A stretch of DNA of 15,916 nt from CAYRJA01 sp964424455. Lineage in GTDB: Bacteria; Bacteroidota; Bacteroidia; Chitinophagales; UBA10324. Below the pieces are notes generated by a model that did not search any database, had not been told where the DNA came from, and saw nothing but the letters and a program-made list of their open reading frames with translations. The position numbers were made by a program, and so were the translations under genes. The DNA lies in NCBI GenBank assembly GCA_964424455.1, contig CAYRJA010000074.1, forward strand, positions 1-15,916, written 5' to 3'. Shown here piece by piece: positions 14,472 to 15,916 of the stretch; the stretch's first letter is position 1; the number at the start of each line of letters is the position of its first letter.

Positions 14472-15899
14472 ATGCGTACCCTACTTCTTCTTCCATTACT
14501 TTGTATATTAAGTGTTGCTTCTTATGCCTGTCAGGTGGACACAGTTTATGTTTACACTTATCCTAACGGAACCTCTATCCCTGCAAACTATAGCAGAGGG
14601 ATTTATAAATATAACGGCTCAGGAAAAACTACTCTATCACTCGTTCAAAACTGGTCCGGCGCTCAATGGGTAAATTCTACTATGGATAGTTACAACTATG
14701 ATCCCAATAACAATCAAATCAACCAGACACATCAAACATGGGATAACGGTAACAGCAGTTGGGTAATCAATTACAAATACGATTATACCTACGATGCCAA
14801 TAACAACCAAACCCAAAAGATTCAGAAGAACTGGGACAACAACAGTTTCACATGGTTAAACTTCAGAAAATACGATTATACCTATGATGCTAATAACAAT
14901 CAAATCAAACAAGTCCATCAGACGTGGAATAGCGGCTGGGTCAACAGCAAGAATTATGATATGACCTACGATGCCAATAACAACCGTACCGAGATACTGT
15001 ATCAGACATGGGATGCCGGCAATAATAAATGGAAAAACAGTACTAAAAATAATTACACCTATGATGCAAGTAACAATATGACACAGAAAGTCTATCACAA
15101 CTGGAATTCAGCAGGTAGCGGCTCTTGGGTAAATGATGAGGAATACGATTATACTTATAATACCAATAACAACAAAACTCAGGAAATAAAGCAGAATTGG
15201 AATGCCGGCAGCAGCAAATGGATAAATGAATATAAATATGATTACACTTACGATGCTCAGAACAACCTAATCCTTTTTGTCAATCAGAACTGGAATAACA
15301 GCAACAGTTTATGGTACAACAATAGTCAAAAATCTTATACTGTTAATAGCAGTAATCTTCTGATTCAGCTAATAAACCAAAACTGGAACAGTAGCGGCAA
15401 TAAGTGGATCAACAGCAGCAAAACCGATTACACCTACGATTCGCGCGATAGTGTGACTTTGTGGAATTATCAGGTATGGGATACTACAACCGCCGAATGG
15501 ATAAACTATTCTAAATATACCTTTGAATATAACTCATCCGGCGATCTGATTGCTTATGACACTTATAGTAATTGGAATAGTGCACCACAATACTTTGCTA
15601 CCCATTTACGCAACGAACAAATATGCGCGCTAAGTACAGGTATATCAGAAATCACTGCTGATGAATTCAGTATTTTTCCTAATCCGGTTAGCGGTAATAC
15701 ATTGTACATTAACACAGCGGAAGAAGGCAGGTATCAGTTATCCGGCATAAGAGGTGAACTGATACAGCAAGGTAAGCTGCAACCGGGTAAAAACCAATTA
15801 CACATTCCTGCGCTGACTCCCGGGCTTTATTTCGTGCATATCGGAAACAATAGTTATAAACGGCTTTGTTGCATGAAAACTACAAGTAAAGGCAGGTAA
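14472..15899 (+). CDS. Secreted T9SS cargo protein with ~11 YD-like 31-residue repeats
   Basis: The 475-residue protein has a signal peptide (MRTLLLLPLLCILSVASYA, cleavage near 19-20). It then has about eleven tandem imperfect repeats of ~31 residues between residues 44 and 383. Each runs roughly YTYDANNNxTQxxxQNWNxxxxxWxNxxxYD, with an invariant-looking central Trp. From about 391 a T9SS type A sorting domain follows (FSIFPNPVSGNTLYI, GLYFVHI, then a basic end with CysCys at 466-467). It should cross the outer membrane by the type IX system and be attached to the surface or released. The repeats recall the YD core of RHS/YD proteins but are shorter and lack the RHS cage core, so a binding or adhesive role is more likely than a toxin (inference). 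The exact function is unknown. Confidence 0.88.
   Translation: MRTLLLLPLLCILSVASYACQVDTVYVYTYPNGTSIPANYSRGIYKYNGSGKTTLSLVQNWSGAQWVNSTMDSYNYDPNNNQINQTHQTWDNGNSSWVINYKYDYTYDANNNQTQKIQKNWDNNSFTWLNFRKYDYTYDANNNQIKQVHQTWNSGWVNSKNYDMTYDANNNRTEILYQTWDAGNNKWKNSTKNNYTYDASNNMTQKVYHNWNSAGSGSWVNDEEYDYTYNTNNNKTQEIKQNWNAGSSKWINEYKYDYTYDAQNNLILFVNQNWNNSNSLWYNNSQKSYTVNSSNLLIQLINQNWNSSGNKWINSSKTDYTYDSRDSVTLWNYQVWDTTTAEWINYSKYTFEYNSSGDLIAYDTYSNWNSAPQYFATHLRNEQICALSTGISEITADEFSIFPNPVSGNTLYINTAEEGRYQLSGIRGELIQQGKLQPGKNQLHIPALTPGLYFVHIGNNSYKRLCCMKTTSKGR
14601..15620 (+). repeat. Coding tandem repeat array, ~93-bp period, about 11 units
   Basis: The array encodes the 31-residue units of the T9SS cargo protein. 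Units 2-6 are the most alike; the recurring codons for YDYTYDANNN (for example at 14784-14813 and 14874-14903) are close but not identical. The outer units, especially the last two, have diverged. One unit (residues 135-163) is about 3 residues shorter, with the segment NSGW in place of a longer loop. Confidence 0.8.
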
Positions 15900-15916
15900 G
15901 TATAAAAGAAAAAAGG

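Noticed and set aside
14472..14531. Lipoprotein signal (Cys at residue 20)
   Set aside because: The residues before Cys20 (S-Y-A) do not give a proper lipobox, so ordinary signal peptidase cleavage is preferred.
14856..15098. Antisense ORF over the repeat region
   Set aside because: It is a by-product of the repetitive coding sequence on the other strand; it has low complexity, no start context and no recognisable domain.
14601..15620. CRISPR-like array
   Set aside because: The ~93-bp periodicity is in frame within one long ORF, units vary throughout, and there are no constant repeats separated by unique spacers.
14472..15899. RHS/YD polymorphic toxin
   Set aside because: The YD-like repeats are short and Trp-rich, there is no RHS core motif or C-terminal toxin domain, and no immunity gene is visible; the C-terminus is a T9SS sorting domain.

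Overview
The window looks like a chromosomal piece from a member of the Bacteroidota. The support is a type IX secretion (T9SS) C-terminal sorting domain, a carboxypeptidase-regulatory-like plus TonB-plug outer-membrane barrel protein, an HU-CCDC81/SPOR membrane protein of a type typical of that phylum, low GC, and weak Shine-Dalgarno signals. I cannot place it more finely; a T9SS-bearing lineage such as Chitinophagales or Sphingobacteriales is plausible.

Layout: (1) Positions 1-1000 hold the 3' part of nnr, the bifunctional NAD(P)H-hydrate repair enzyme. (2) The 1001-1312 gap holds a 178-bp non-autonomous mobile element (MITE-like). It has 20-bp terminal inverted repeats, a perfect 8-bp target duplication and several strong internal hairpins, and is followed by a separate small palindrome. 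(3) Positions 1313-8696 form one tight plus-strand operon of nine genes, joined by ATGA-type overlaps or gaps of at most 11 bp. They encode a WbqC-like protein, a polyprenyl-phosphate-type GT2, a methyltransferase, a PhyH-family protein, a second methyltransferase, a PglD/NeuD-like acyltransferase, a GH43/32-like beta-propeller, a WecE-like sugar aminotransferase, and a third methyltransferase. (4) A convergent GT-C (GT39-like) membrane glycosyltransferase overlaps the operon's 3' end by 27 bp. (5) After a 321-bp AT-rich gap come the HU-CCDC81/SPOR protein, a TonB-dependent-receptor-like barrel protein, a gap with a palindromic intergenic repeat, and a secreted T9SS cargo protein built of about eleven 31-residue repeats.

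How the genes may work together (inference): the operon could make a nucleotide-linked 4-amino-4,6-dideoxy sugar (WecE-like), N-acylate it (PglD-like, perhaps WbqC-like) and methylate or oxidise it (three methyltransferases, PhyH protein). The sugar could then be loaded onto polyprenyl phosphate (GT2), and the convergent GT-C enzyme could transfer it outside the cytoplasm. No Wzx, Wzy, initiating transferase or nucleotide-sugar synthase is visible, so this looks like a glycan-decoration cassette and not a whole O-antigen locus. The most unusual details are the HxN in place of HxD in the PhyH protein, a glycosidase-like propeller inside a biosynthetic operon, the AT-rich composition of most of the operon against a higher-GC wecE, and the intact MITE immediately upstream.
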